DNA of 49,201 bases from Paenibacillus illinoisensis NBRC 15959 (GCF_004000925.1 NZ_BIME01000021.1:1-49201), one strand, 5' to 3'. Shown: positions 24,187-33,653, counted from the stretch's first letter. Translations and numbers: made by a program. The notes: generated by a model from the letters alone, not told the origin.

Positions 24187-24214
24187 GGAAGAAAAGAAGA
24201 AAGGAGCCCGTTCC

Positions 24215-26293
24215 ATGACTCAACATCGCCAGAAAACCCGCAAACGCGGGTTCCGTTTATTAAAATGGATCAAAAGCCTCTCTCTGCTCGCTGTTCTCGG
24301 CGTTATTGCGACGATAGCAGGATTGGTGTATCTATATGCGACCAGCCTACCCCTGGCCGATTCGGATCGCAACTCAAGGCTGCTGGATAGCCAAGGCGAA
24401 GTCATTGCCACCTTCTCTGCAGGCGGCAAGGATTCCGTACCTGTGCAGCTTCAAGACATCTCAAAAGACCTGGTCACTGCCACTCTGGCTGTCGAGGATC
24501 GCAAATTCTATGACCATTATGGTTTTGACATTCAAGGGGTGGGACGGGCCGTGCTCGTTAACCTGCAGCATATGGAAATGTCCCAAGGTGCCAGCACCCT
24601 CACACAACAGCTTGCGCGAAATCTATATCTTTCCCATGAGAAGACCTGGACTCGCAAGGCCAAAGAGGCCATGTACACGGCACAGCTTGAAATGAAGTAC
24701 AGCAAAGATGAAATTCTACAAATGTATCTCAATGAAATCTATTATGGTCATGGTGCCTACGGAATTGAGGCAGCTTCGCGCATGTATTTCGGCAAATCAG
24801 CCAAACAGCTCGATTTGGCGGAAAGCGCCATGCTCGCAGGCATTCCAAAAGGCCCCACCTACTATTCTCCATATAACCATATGAAGAACGCGAAGGATCG
24901 GCAGAAAATCGTACTGGCCGCCATGGTTGATATCGGCAAGATAACAAAAGCCGAAGCGGACAAGGCTTATGAGGAAATGCTGTCTTTTAAACCGGAAAGT
25001 GAACGAAAAACAGTAGAAAGCGCGCCTTATTTCCGGGATTACATTCGCAGTCTTGCGGTCAAGGAGCTGGGCATTAGTGAAGCAATGCTGGACCATGGAG
25101 GACTAAATATATACACCACTCTGGATCTGCGTGTGCAAAAAGCAGCTGAAGACGCTGTAGCCAAAGGCATGGATCCGAGCAGTGAACTGGAGACAGCTCT
25201 CGTGTCCATAGACCCTCGTACAGGCTATATCAAGGCTATGGTAGGCGGCAAAAACTACCGGAACAATCAGATCAACCATGTTCTGGCGACGACACGCCAG
25301 CCAGGATCTGCATTTAAGCCTATTATGTATCTGGCTGCACTGGAATCCAAAGAGCTGACAAGCGCCTCTATCTTCAATAGCGAACCAACCCTGTTTCACT
25401 ATGACAATGATCGCAAGACCTATAAACCTGGCAATTTCGGCGACAAGTATCTGGGGGAAATTGATCTAAGGCAGGCAATTGCCGCTTCGGACAATATCTA
25501 TGCGGTCAATACAATTATGCAGATCGGGCCTGAGCAGGTCGTGGATATGGCCAAAAGTCTGGGGATTACAAGCAATCTTAGTGCTGTCCCTTCTCTCGCC
25601 TTGGGCACCTCGCCCGTGAGCCCACTGGAAATGGCTTCTGCATTCTCCGTCATCGCTGCAGGCGGACAACGGATGCCTCCTGTCGCCATTCTGCAGGTGA
25701 CGGATGCAGCAGGACGTGTAATCTATGAAGCACCACAAACCAAGGCCGAAAATGTGGTAGAACCCGCCGCCGCATATGTACTAACACGTTTAATGGAAAG
25801 TGTGTTCGAAAATGGTGGTACAGGGAATCGGGTAGCTACAACGATTAAGCGCCCCGTAGCAGGCAAAACCGGAACGACCAATACGGATGCCTGGATGGTT
25901 GGCTTCACCCCCGAACTCTCCACCGCAGTATGGGTCGGTTATGATCAGGGCAAAGCCATCTCCACGTCGGATGGACGCCGTGCAGCACCGATGTTTGCCC
26001 AATTTACAGAACAGGCACTTGCAAGTGTGCCGCCTAAGATCTTCCCTGTTCCCGATCATGTGGTCAGTGTGTATATTGATCCCGAGTCCGGAAAACTGGC
26101 GGGTAATGGCTGTGAAGAGAAACGGCTTGAGGTTTTCATTGACGGTACTGAACCGACAGAAACCTGCAGCGGGGCAACGGAGAATACGGATCCCAAAAAG
26201 AATGAAGGAGATCGTGAGGTACAGAATCAAGAAGGAATCCAGGAAGAAAAGCATTCGTGGTGGAGAGACTTTAAACGTTGGTGGGTAGAATGA
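24215..26293 (+). CDS. pbpG: Class A penicillin-binding protein, PbpG-like
   Basis: Bifunctional wall enzyme, 692 residues. Short basic cytoplasmic end, membrane anchor (about 20-42), glycosyltransferase domain GT51 with catalytic Glu94 in VEDRKFYDHYG and the motifs GASTLTQQLARNL, RKAKE, KDEILQMYLNEIYYG. The transpeptidase domain has SxxK at 365-368 (GSAFKP), SDN at 425-427 and KTGT. The C-terminus is charged. In B. subtilis the gene beside speE is pbpG, which is expressed in the forespore; the sigma-G-type promoter here agrees with that. Start ATG 24215 has AAGGAG. Confidence 0.93.
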   Translation: MTQHRQKTRKRGFRLLKWIKSLSLLAVLGVIATIAGLVYLYATSLPLADSDRNSRLLDSQGEVIATFSAGGKDSVPVQLQDISKDLVTATLAVEDRKFYDHYGFDIQGVGRAVLVNLQHMEMSQGASTLTQQLARNLYLSHEKTWTRKAKEAMYTAQLEMKYSKDEILQMYLNEIYYGHGAYGIEAASRMYFGKSAKQLDLAESAMLAGIPKGPTYYSPYNHMKNAKDRQKIVLAAMVDIGKITKAEADKAYEEMLSFKPESERKTVESAPYFRDYIRSLAVKELGISEAMLDHGGLNIYTTLDLRVQKAAEDAVAKGMDPSSELETALVSIDPRTGYIKAMVGGKNYRNNQINHVLATTRQPGSAFKPIMYLAALESKELTSASIFNSEPTLFHYDNDRKTYKPGNFGDKYLGEIDLRQAIAASDNIYAVNTIMQIGPEQVVDMAKSLGITSNLSAVPSLALGTSPVSPLEMASAFSVIAAGGQRMPPVAILQVTDAAGRVIYEAPQTKAENVVEPAAAYVLTRLMESVFENGGTGNRVATTIKRPVAGKTGTTNTDAWMVGFTPELSTAVWVGYDQGKAISTSDGRRAAPMFAQFTEQALASVPPKIFPVPDHVVSVYIDPESGKLAGNGCEEKRLEVFIDGTEPTETCSGATENTDPKKNEGDREVQNQEGIQEEKHSWWRDFKRWWVE

Positions 26294-26367
26294 CGCAACT
26301 ACGTAATGACTTAATTGCGTCACTGTGATTGACCGGCTTCAGATTCTTTCTGGAGGTCAAGTAAAGC

Positions 26368-26405
26368 AAAAGCCCCGAACCGATCATTTCGGTTGCGGGG
26401 CTTTT
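26368..26405. terminator. Bidirectional terminator pbpG / ywhD
   Basis: AAAAGCCCCG/CGGGGCTTTT with ACCGA/TCGGT inside; T runs both ways between convergent genes. A second dyad TGACGCAA/TTGCGTCA (26291-26322) includes the pbpG stop. Confidence 0.92.
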
Positions 26406-26443
26406 CATGCTCCTTTTAAAGGATACAGCATACAAGGCTTTTA

Positions 26444-26947
26444 TCAGGAAAGTGCTTCTTTTAGTTCATCCGGAGAAGCATTCCACCACTCTTCATTGTG
26501 TGTAATCAACAGCTTCTTGAGAGCTGCACGATCCTCTGGTCCGAGCTCATCCAGCATGAAGCGGCGCTTCATTGCATAATCCATCCGGTTTACATGGTCA
26601 GCCAGCAGCTTCCATCCTCGTTTCGCCTCGGTATCGATCCACATCTCGCACGCTGTTGCTCCGCCGTACAACTGTCCCTGTTCCGTGCGGTCCACAGCTA
26701 CCCAAACCAGCCATACCTGGCGACCGTTAGGTACATCTTCCCGATTCGTCGAAAACTTAATTCCACGTTCTACCTTGCTCTTTGCATGCATGGCACCAAT
26801 ATCAATCTTTGCCTCCCCATTATCAATAATAACCGGCGACAGGTTGTTCAGATCAATGGAGCCTGCACCGAAACCTTTATGTTTGCTCTTGGCACTTACG
26901 ATATTCAAGGCAATCTGTTTTTTGCCGTTTTGCTCGTTTTGATCCAT
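26444..26947 (-). CDS. ywhD: YwhD family protein
   Basis: 167 residues, soluble, function unknown. It is assigned from the position next to pbpG-speEB, the size and the run QIALNIVSAKSKHKGFGAGSIDL with a later VWLVWVAVDR. The ATG at 26947 follows TTGGAGG; nine extra in-frame codons upstream are not used. No membrane segments or catalytic motif is visible. Confidence 0.85.
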   Translation of the reverse strand: MDQNEQNGKKQIALNIVSAKSKHKGFGAGSIDLNNLSPVIIDNGEAKIDIGAMHAKSKVERGIKFSTNREDVPNGRQVWLVWVAVDRTEQGQLYGGATACEMWIDTEAKRGWKLLADHVNRMDYAMKRRFMLDELGPEDRAALKKLLITHNEEWWNASPDELKEALS

Positions 26948-27048
26948 AGTTATAGCCTCCAAGGGTTGATACAAATATTTTAACTAATAATCGCCCCATT
27001 GCAAACATATACATGCTGTAGATGCTTGTCAACGGGAGGTATTTAACG

Positions 27049-29040
27049 ATGATTCCACTACGCGCCAAGAGCTGGCTTACTGCAATTCTGGCCCTGTGTG
27101 TGTTTACCGGAGCCATATGGATCACTCTGGATCACACTCGTTCTACGACATCCGACTTGCCAACGCTCGCCCCGGAATTGGGCAAGCCTCCGGCAAAGGT
27201 CCAAACTCCGGCACCTCCAGAAAGTGTACAGACACCTACTGCTGAGGTGTTCAGCAACCGCGTGGTGGAATATCACATGGATGTGAAGCTGGTAGACGGC
27301 AATGTTTTGGAGGGAACGCAGACGCTGACCTGGACTCATCCGGGTAAAAAAACAGTCAGCGAACTTTATTTCCACCTATACCCCAATGCATTCTCTTCTA
27401 CTGACACCACATTTATGAAGGAATCCGGCGGAAAGCTTCGCGGTGATGTGATGCCAACGGACGGTTACGGCTCCATGAATATTACGGAGATGAAAACAGA
27501 GGACGGGCTTTCCCTCCTGCACCGGATGCAGTATGTACAGCCGGATGACGGAAACATGAAAGATAAAACGCTCATAAAAGTGAGATTACCCAAGCCGGTC
27601 AAGGGCGGGGAAACCATTACGCTTCACACCCGGTTTGAGGTCAAGCTGCCCAAAATCTTTGCCCGTATGGGAACTGCTGAAAACTTCGTTATGGCGGGCC
27701 AATGGTTCCCCAAACTCAGTGTATACGAGCCTGCAGGCACGCGAGGACGTACGGCTGAGGGCTGGAATCTGCATCAGTACCATGGAAATTCCGAGTTTTA
27801 TGCGGATTTTGGCATCTATAGTGTGCGTATTCGGGTACCGGAAACATACAAGGTTGCCGCGACCGGGTTTCCAACGAAGCAGGCTGTTATTAAAAATGGT
27901 GAGAAGATCTATCAATTCTATGCTGACGATGTACATGACTTCGCCTGGGCAGCCTCACCTGACTTTGTTTATGCAGAAGAACCCTTCTCCGCTCCCAACG
28001 TGCCAGGTGTACGAATCAAGCTCTATCTGGACCCGGCCCACCAGGATCTGAAGGAACGTTACTTCTATGCGGCCAAAGCAGCTCTTTCGAATTACAGCAA
28101 GTGGTTTGGTCCGTATCCGTATTCCACGCTCTCTATCGTTGTTCCCCCAAAAACGGGCAATGGAGCAGGCGGCATGGAGTATCCTACCTTAGTTACAGCC
28201 TTCGGCGCGGACGACACTACACCAGGCTACGATCTGGAACGCACGGTTGTACACGAGATCGGCCATCAGTACTTCTATGGTATGGTTGCCAGCAATGAAT
28301 TTGAAGAAGCCTGGCTGGATGAAGGGTTCACCTCTTACGCAGAAGACAAACTGATGGAGCAGGAATACGGACTTATTCCGAATCTGCCCGTTCAATCCGG
28401 CTTAATTACTTCGCCTGCCTCACTCACGCAGGAGTCCTGGAAGTTTGATTCGCAGAATCATTACGCAGCCAATGTTTACACAAGGGGCAAGCTTGTGCTG
28501 CTGGGCATCGAACAACAAGTAGGCGCTAAAACGATGGAACGCATTCTTTCAACTTATGTCAAAAAATATCGATTCAAACATCCTACTTCGGCCGATTTCC
28601 AAAAGGTCGTGGAGCAAGTGACCCGTAAGTCCTGGTCTGATTATTTTAATCAATACGTATATGAAGACGGAATGGCCGACTTCGCCGTGGAGAATATCCA
28701 GGTCAAGCCTGTTGAGAAAGGCGGTCAAACGTTGTATGAATCATCGGTAACATTAGTAAAGAAAGGTAGCGACTACGAGAAAGTACCCGTTCGCATCGTT
28801 TTTGAAGATGGACACATCGTCGCCAAGGAATGGGATGGTAGTAACGGTCGAATTACGTACAAGTTAACTTACAGCTCGGCGGTATCCTGGGCCATGACTG
28901 ATCCGTTATATACCGTTGTGCTGGAGAACCGTCATATGAATAACTTTTTGAAAGCCGATCTGGATGAACCATCCAAGTTCCGCTGGAGCATGAGTGTAAC
29001 CAAGCTTATTGAAGCAATATTCGGAGGTCTGTCATGGTGA
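27049..29040 (+). CDS. M1 family metallopeptidase, membrane-anchored
   Basis: 663 residues. N-terminal hydrophobic segment (about 8-28) followed by a Pro/Thr-rich linker, so the enzyme is exported or anchored outside. The zinc site is HEIGH at 402-406 with the third ligand E425 (WLDEGF), and the exopeptidase motif appears as GAGGMEYPT (in place of GAMEN). Beta-sandwich N-terminal domain (about 70-270). The stop codon is 10 bases from the next start, so the following membrane protein is probably translated along with it. Substrate unknown. Confidence 0.88.
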   Translation: MIPLRAKSWLTAILALCVFTGAIWITLDHTRSTTSDLPTLAPELGKPPAKVQTPAPPESVQTPTAEVFSNRVVEYHMDVKLVDGNVLEGTQTLTWTHPGKKTVSELYFHLYPNAFSSTDTTFMKESGGKLRGDVMPTDGYGSMNITEMKTEDGLSLLHRMQYVQPDDGNMKDKTLIKVRLPKPVKGGETITLHTRFEVKLPKIFARMGTAENFVMAGQWFPKLSVYEPAGTRGRTAEGWNLHQYHGNSEFYADFGIYSVRIRVPETYKVAATGFPTKQAVIKNGEKIYQFYADDVHDFAWAASPDFVYAEEPFSAPNVPGVRIKLYLDPAHQDLKERYFYAAKAALSNYSKWFGPYPYSTLSIVVPPKTGNGAGGMEYPTLVTAFGADDTTPGYDLERTVVHEIGHQYFYGMVASNEFEEAWLDEGFTSYAEDKLMEQEYGLIPNLPVQSGLITSPASLTQESWKFDSQNHYAANVYTRGKLVLLGIEQQVGAKTMERILSTYVKKYRFKHPTSADFQKVVEQVTRKSWSDYFNQYVYEDGMADFAVENIQVKPVEKGGQTLYESSVTLVKKGSDYEKVPVRIVFEDGHIVAKEWDGSNGRITYKLTYSSAVSWAMTDPLYTVVLENRHMNNFLKADLDEPSKFRWSMSVTKLIEAIFGGLSW

Positions 29041-29050
29041 GGTGGAGACA

Positions 29051-29893
29051 GTGAAAGCAAAAATACGTGAGGGTTGGTTTCTCGTCCGTCAGCATATGTT
29101 CATTGTGGCACTTTTGTTTCTCTATCAGCTGGTGTGGGGTTACTTCATTTTTAAAATGGTGCAATCGGCAGTCATTCCCTTGCTGCTGCGCTATCCGGAC
29201 CCTGACGCCGGGGAGCTGAGTACCATTTTATTCAAAATGGAAAGCCAGCTCAGTCTGTCTACCCATCCCGAGGTACATCGTTATTTATGGATACTTGGGG
29301 CCATGCTCCTGCTCCGCATGCTGATTACCCCTCTCATCCAGGCAGGGCTACTCTATTCATTACAACACTTCAATCATACAGAAGAACGTGTTCCTTTTGT
29401 ACGTGGGATCAAGGCACTGTGGAAACCGATGATGCTGCTTCATTTCATTAAAACACTATTATTGCTGCTGCCTGCGTACTGGCTGATCCCCAAGCTGTAT
29501 AGTATCTTTCTGGATGGATTCCACTCGTTGCAGCAGCTGCTGCCAGGCATTCCATATGTAGCCGGATGGATTGTATATGGATGGATCATACATCATGCTT
29601 TGTTATATATGCAGTTTGGCGCTACAGCTCCCGAGGATCAGGGCGGGGTAAAAGGTACATTTCTCGGTCTATTGCTCGCTTTGCGTCATATCATTTCTCT
29701 CATTGGTATCGCAGTGGTTCTGGGAGGAATTCATCTGCTCATCTTCGGTGCCTTCACATCTGCGTCGTGGTTCCTGACAGGTCTCATGGGTCTGATCCTG
29801 CAACAAACCTATCCGCTCGCCAGATGTTTGTTGGATATATGGAAGATATGCGCTCATTTCCGTCTATGGCAGTCCAAGTCCTCCAAAGGTTAA
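29051..29893 (+). CDS. Multi-pass membrane protein, partner of the M1 peptidase gene
   Basis: 280 residues with five to six hydrophobic segments (about 16-35, 85-105, 135-155, 170-195, 215-245). The likely start is the GTG at 29051, after GAGGTGG; an earlier ATG at 29009 would overlap the peptidase. I do not recognise a family. A terminator follows, so the two genes form one operon. Confidence 0.6.
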   Translation: MKAKIREGWFLVRQHMFIVALLFLYQLVWGYFIFKMVQSAVIPLLLRYPDPDAGELSTILFKMESQLSLSTHPEVHRYLWILGAMLLLRMLITPLIQAGLLYSLQHFNHTEERVPFVRGIKALWKPMMLLHFIKTLLLLLPAYWLIPKLYSIFLDGFHSLQQLLPGIPYVAGWIVYGWIIHHALLYMQFGATAPEDQGGVKGTFLGLLLALRHIISLIGIAVVLGGIHLLIFGAFTSASWFLTGLMGLILQQTYPLARCLLDIWKICAHFRLWQSKSSKG

Positions 29894-29969
29894 AAAGTGT
29901 AATGAACCGCACGAAAATTGTTACCATCTTCATGTAAACTTATGTCAATGTTAACGCTTCACAAACGCA

Positions 29970-30008
29970 AACCCCGACCTTTCCCCGTCAAAGGTCGAGG
30001 TTTTTTTT
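29970..30008 (+). terminator. Terminator of the M1 peptidase operon
   Basis: AACC-CGACCTTT/AAAGGTCG-GGTT stem with one mismatch, 7-base loop, then eight T. Confidence 0.92.
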
Positions 30009-30028
30009 GCTAATTTTCTTGTTAAACG

Positions 30029-30057
30029 TTGCCAAAGGCTTACTCCTCTGTTACAAT
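30029..30057 (+). promoter_or_regulatory. Promoter of the c-di-AMP riboswitch transcript
   Basis: TTGCCA (30029-30034), 17-base spacer, TACAAT (30052-30057); RNA start near 30064. Confidence 0.65.
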
Positions 30058-30139
30058 AATCGCAGTGAGTTTTTAGTAACAACTTTGTAATCTTTACCTT
30101 ATGAATTGTAACTACTTAAAATTAAATCGTCATTTCTTG

Positions 30140-30280
30140 ATTTCGCAGGTGCACAACTAGCATAGCCAAATTCCTGGCACCTGGGAAGCGGGGGAACCAG
30201 TTATGGGTGAATTGATCTTGCTACAGAGGGATCATAGGGGACCTTCAACCGAATCCTTAAGCTAACCTCGCAGGCGTTGG
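30140..30280 (+). promoter_or_regulatory. Cyclic di-AMP riboswitch (ydaO/yuaA class)
   Basis: The conserved core is present in order: AGCGGGGGAACCA, GGGTGAATTGATC, the AGGG element, ACCTTCAACCGAATCC and GCTAACCTCGCAGGCGT. It lies directly before an NlpC/P60 gene, a common target of this class. In B. subtilis this RNA turns genes off when c-di-AMP is high. Only a few bases separate the aptamer from the ribosome site, so control could be at translation; a separate terminator stem is not obvious. Ends are approximate. Confidence 0.9.
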
Positions 30281-30294
30281 AAGGGGTATATCTC

Positions 30295-30765
30295 TTGTTC
30301 AAAAAGAAATTAACAGCAGCTGTACTTAGCTTAACATTCGCACTATCGCTTGGAGCAGGCAGCGCATTCGCAGATTCAAAAATGGATAAAGTAATTGATT
30401 CAGCAATGGGAACTACATACAAAAGTGGTGGAACAACGCTTAACGGCTTTGACTGCTCTGGATTCACACGGTATGTATTCGAAAAGCTGGGCATCGATTT
30501 GGCTCGTCAATCCAGTTCCCAATTCGACATGGGTGACTCGGTATCCCGCATGGAAATGAGACCAGGCGATCTGGTATTCTTCAATACAACGGGTAAAGGG
30601 GTTTCACACGTAGGGATTTTCGTGGGTGAAGGTAAGTTTGCACACTCCTCGTCTTCCAAAGGAGTTACCATTAGTTCTTTGAGTGAGAACTACTGGGCCA
30701 ACCGCTATGTTGGCGCTAAACGGATTATGAGCACGGACGCATATGAATCACTGGCCCTCGACTAG
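30295..30765 (+). CDS. Secreted NlpC/P60 cell-wall hydrolase
   Basis: 156 residues: signal peptide (about 1-26, cut after SAFA) and an NlpC/P60 peptidase domain with C54 (FDCSGFTRYVF), H105 (SHVGIF) and H117. Such enzymes cut the wall peptide between D-Glu and the diamino acid. No binding domain (LysM, SH3) is present, so it is the bare catalytic unit. The start is taken as TTG at 30295, after GGAAGGGG; a TTG at 30277 would cover the ribosome site. Controlled by the c-di-AMP riboswitch. Confidence 0.92.
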   Translation: MFKKKLTAAVLSLTFALSLGAGSAFADSKMDKVIDSAMGTTYKSGGTTLNGFDCSGFTRYVFEKLGIDLARQSSSQFDMGDSVSRMEMRPGDLVFFNTTGKGVSHVGIFVGEGKFAHSSSSKGVTISSLSENYWANRYVGAKRIMSTDAYESLALD

Positions 30766-30807
30766 GGACAAGCTGAGCAACATCATACTGTAACGAAGCA
30801 TAAATCA

Positions 30808-30852
30808 ACCGCCCGGTACATTCTCCGCAGGAATGTATCCGGCGGTTTTTTT
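30808..30852 (+). terminator. Terminator of the NlpC/P60 gene
   Basis: ACCGCC/GGCGGT outer and ACATTC/GAATGT inner pairs, then seven T. Confidence 0.92.
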
Positions 30853-31077
30853 GTGCTTGTTCGTCCGTGCCCTTATGATGTTTTTACCCATCCTGCTATA
30901 ATATAAACGAAATTCCAGGAACTTTTGTTTCACTTTTTTTCAATGGAGCAAAACCTTGCCAAATGCCCTCCTCTTTTGTAGAGTAAAATCAGGATTAAAT
31001 ATGAAATGACATATGTTATAAACCATTAGCGTATGACTAGAAGTAGCTTGTTCACAATGAAAGGAGCGTGCAGTGGT

Positions 31078-31569
31078 GTGGATGAAGCTTCTGTAACGTT
31101 TCACGTTGTGCCGATGCAAGAAGAACATGCAGCATTGATCTGCAGCTGGACATATGAACCACCCTATAACATCTATACCTGGCTGCCCTGGGAACAGATG
31201 AAGGCGCTGGAGGTTGAATTCGGCGATGAGCAGCTTCGAAAAGAGCAATATGCTGTTGTACTCGGAGAGCAGGACCAACTTTGCGGATTCGTTCAATTCT
31301 TTCCTCTTGAAGGCGTGACGCGGATTGGGCTTGGTATGCACCCCGAACAGTGTGGACAAGGTCGCGGTACTGCCTTCGTCTCTGCTATCGTGAAGGAAGC
31401 CATTCGGCGGAACCCTAGTCATGAGATCGATCTCGAAGTGCTCACCTGGAATACGCGGGCTATCCGGGTTTATCTCAAGGCTGGATTTGTCACCAAGGAT
31501 ACGTATGAACGACAGACACCACGCGGTTTGAAGCCTTTTTATTGCATGGTCTATGAAGGACCTCGTTAA
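31078..31569 (+). CDS. GNAT-family acetyltransferase
   Basis: 163 residues. The acetyl-CoA site is seen in IGLGMHPEQCGQGRGTAFV (motif A, Q/RxxGxG/A) and the C-terminal part WNTRAIRVYLKAGF. The GTG at 31078 is chosen because AAGGAG lies 11 bases upstream; an ATG in the same frame at 31057 (MKGACSG) is the alternative. Substrate unknown. An extended -10 (TGCTATAAT, ending near 30904) may be its promoter. Confidence 0.8.
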   Translation: MDEASVTFHVVPMQEEHAALICSWTYEPPYNIYTWLPWEQMKALEVEFGDEQLRKEQYAVVLGEQDQLCGFVQFFPLEGVTRIGLGMHPEQCGQGRGTAFVSAIVKEAIRRNPSHEIDLEVLTWNTRAIRVYLKAGFVTKDTYERQTPRGLKPFYCMVYEGPR

Positions 31570-31723
31570 CCGTTAAACCGCATAACCAAAAGAAATTCAT
31601 GCCCGTTTATGTGATTAGTTCAAAAAATTACCACAAAATGCTATGATGTCTTAACAGGTTCCGTTATAATGATATGGACAGTTTCAGTTTAGATGATCTT
31701 TCATTCTGGAGGGGACATAACGG

Positions 31724-32083
31724 ATGCACAAATGGATCATGAGCGGGGTATTTTTTGCAGCATGCGCATTGGCTATTGTATTAATGTTTACGCTTCCAGG
31801 GAAAGAGGAAGTGGCTGAAGAAGCGAAACCAACCATGCCGGAAGTGGCAATGGATGCTGGACAGGCTGAAGCACTGGTCAAAGCCAATTGTATCACGTGT
31901 CACGGGGATCAGCTTCAAGGTGGCGTAGGACCTGCTCTAGCAAACATCGGCAGCAAGGATGATGTGGAGAAGATCTACTCTACCATTGTCAAAGGTAAAG
32001 GCGGCGGCATGCCTTCCTTCAAGGACAAACTGAAGGACGAGGAAATTGCCAATATCGCGATGTGGCTCGCTGAGAAGAAATAA
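31724..32083 (+). CDS. Membrane-anchored c-type cytochrome
   Basis: 119 residues: N-terminal membrane anchor (about 5-24), acidic linker, then a mono-heme domain with CITCH (C56, C59, H60) and the axial Met96 in GGMPSF. Size and layout resemble CccA/CccB (c550/c551) of Bacillus, carrying electrons between the bc complex and terminal oxidase on the outer membrane face. Strong ribosome site GGAGGGG. Single gene. Confidence 0.92.
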   Translation: MHKWIMSGVFFAACALAIVLMFTLPGKEEVAEEAKPTMPEVAMDAGQAEALVKANCITCHGDQLQGGVGPALANIGSKDDVEKIYSTIVKGKGGGMPSFKDKLKDEEIANIAMWLAEKK

Positions 32084-32103
32084 GGTTAATGAGATACACA
32101 GCA

Positions 32104-32145
32104 AAGAGGCCCTGCCTTCCCTCTCGGGAATGGTACGGGCCTCTT
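32104..32145. terminator. Terminator between cytochrome c and ribokinase
   Basis: AAGAGGCCC/GGGCCTCTT with inner TCCC/GGGA; lies between convergent genes. T runs are short on both sides. Confidence 0.8.
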
Positions 32146-32156
32146 CGTTATATCGT

Positions 32157-33140
32157 TCAGCCTCTGGCTGCGTGTTCTGCCAAAAAGGCTTCCACTTCAC
32201 GTGCATACGGCATCCCCGACTGGGCGCCGAGCTTCGTTACGGATAACGCGGCCGCTCCCATGGCATAGCCTACTGCCGCGTCCAGTGTTTCCCCGCGCGC
32301 GAGGGCTACCGCCAGCGCGCCGTTGAAACAATCGCCAGCGCCGGTCGTATCGACGGCGCTTACGGCGTAGCCCGGCGCACGGCAAGCGCCGGCACGCCCT
32401 GCCTGTACGCGGCCGCCTGGCGCTGCCGCGTACACAGCCCCCTCGGGGCCGAGCGTCGTGACGACAGCGGCCCCGAACGATGCGGCGAGCTCTGCGACTG
32501 CCGCATCCACGTCTTCCGGCCGGAGATCATCCCGGCCGGTAAGCACGGCAAGCTCGCTGCGGTTCGGCGTGACCACGTCGACGCACCGCAGGAGCGCCTC
32601 TGGCAGACCCGGCACCGCTGGGGCCGGGTTGAGCACCACCAGTGCGCTGCCTTCTGCCGCCAGTTCGGCGGCGCGGGTGACCGCTGGCAGCGGGATCTCA
32701 AGCTGCAGCAGCACCGCTGCGGCTGCAGTCAGGCTTTTTACCGTATCCGCCTCTTCCAGCATCTCCGGCACCACTTGTCCATTCGCTCCAGGAATAACGA
32801 TAATCCGGTTATCTCCCTTGGAGAGCCAGATGGATGCTGTACCTGTTACAGTGTCTTTCAATACACGAACCTGCGAGGCATCTGCCCCACTATCCGTCAG
32901 ACTGTGCAGCAAGCGTTCCCCAAAACCGTCCGAACCCACTGCTCCAATCATCGTGGTCTGTCCACCCAGACGTGCAGCAGCAACGGCTTGGTTAGCCCCC
33001 TTGCCGCCCGCCAGATAGTGAAGTTCCTCACCGCTTACCGTTTCTCCCTCTTCCGGGATGATATCGGTCTTCACCACGAGGTCCATATTGAGACTGCCTA
33101 CAACCGCGATCAGAGGCTTATTCTGATTCATGTCTGACAT
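32157..33140 (-). CDS. rbsK: Ribokinase (PfkB family)
   Basis: Phosphorylates ribose to ribose-5-phosphate. 327 residues. Signature 1 GGKGANQAVAAARLGG (near 45-60) and signature 2 DTTGAGDCFNGALAVAL with the catalytic Asp in GAGD (near 275). NxxE-type region VTPNRSE is present. The C-terminal two thirds of the gene are far richer in G+C than the N-terminal part. Start ATG 33140 follows GAGGAAG. No rbsDACB transport genes are next to it. Cotranscribed with the pterin dehydratase. Confidence 0.92.
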   Translation of the reverse strand: MSDMNQNKPLIAVVGSLNMDLVVKTDIIPEEGETVSGEELHYLAGGKGANQAVAAARLGGQTTMIGAVGSDGFGERLLHSLTDSGADASQVRVLKDTVTGTASIWLSKGDNRIIVIPGANGQVVPEMLEEADTVKSLTAAAAVLLQLEIPLPAVTRAAELAAEGSALVVLNPAPAVPGLPEALLRCVDVVTPNRSELAVLTGRDDLRPEDVDAAVAELAASFGAAVVTTLGPEGAVYAAAPGGRVQAGRAGACRAPGYAVSAVDTTGAGDCFNGALAVALARGETLDAAVGYAMGAAALSVTKLGAQSGMPYAREVEAFLAEHAARG

Positions 33141-33185
33141 GTATGCTTCCTCATTTCTTGGCAGCACAACGATAACCGATCCCGG

Positions 33186-33482
33186 CTATGTCGTCCTCAT
33201 TTTCTCAAACGTTTCGTTAAACTGCTCTGCTTCCTTAATATCTACAGATGTAATTCCACCCTCATCCCACGACGTGAGACGCAGCGTAACCGTTGTATAA
33301 TCAATCGTAATAAAAGGGTGATGATTAAATGCTTCCGAGATCGCGGCGACCTCATCCACGAATGCAATCCCTTTCATGTAGTTGGAAAATACGAACTTGC
33401 GGACAATCCACCGTCCCTCTTCCAGTTCCCAGCCTTCCAGCCTTCCCAGATGAGCTTCGACTTCTTCTTGCGTAAAAACCAT
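33186..33482 (-). CDS. phhB: Pterin-4a-carbinolamine dehydratase
   Basis: 98 residues. The family motif [E/K]xxxHHPxxxxxY is complete: EAFNHHPFITIDY with H54 and H55. It dehydrates 4a-hydroxytetrahydrobiopterin after aromatic amino acid hydroxylation, but many bacteria have the protein without a hydroxylase, and none is in this window. Upstream of rbsK by 45 bases in the same direction. Confidence 0.92.
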   Translation of the reverse strand: MVFTQEEVEAHLGRLEGWELEEGRWIVRKFVFSNYMKGIAFVDEVAAISEAFNHHPFITIDYTTVTLRLTSWDEGGITSVDIKEAEQFNETFEKMRTT

Positions 33483-33623
33483 ACGTTATCTTCCTCCCCA
33501 TAAAGACGGCACAAAGGTTGTCTCTAACCCTCTCCCTCATGCCATCCGAAACCTTGGTGCTACCACAGTAACCCCAACCGTCATAGGTTAGCCGCTCTGC
33601 GGCTCGCCCGTTTCATGACTCTC

Positions 33624-33653
33624 ATCTTACCACGTACAGAACTCAAAATCCAA
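33624..33653 (-). promoter_or_regulatory. Probable promoter of phhB-rbsK
   Basis: Minus-strand TTGGAT (33653-33648), 18-base spacer, TAAGAT (33629-33624). The rest of 33483-33744 shows no gene. Confidence 0.5.
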
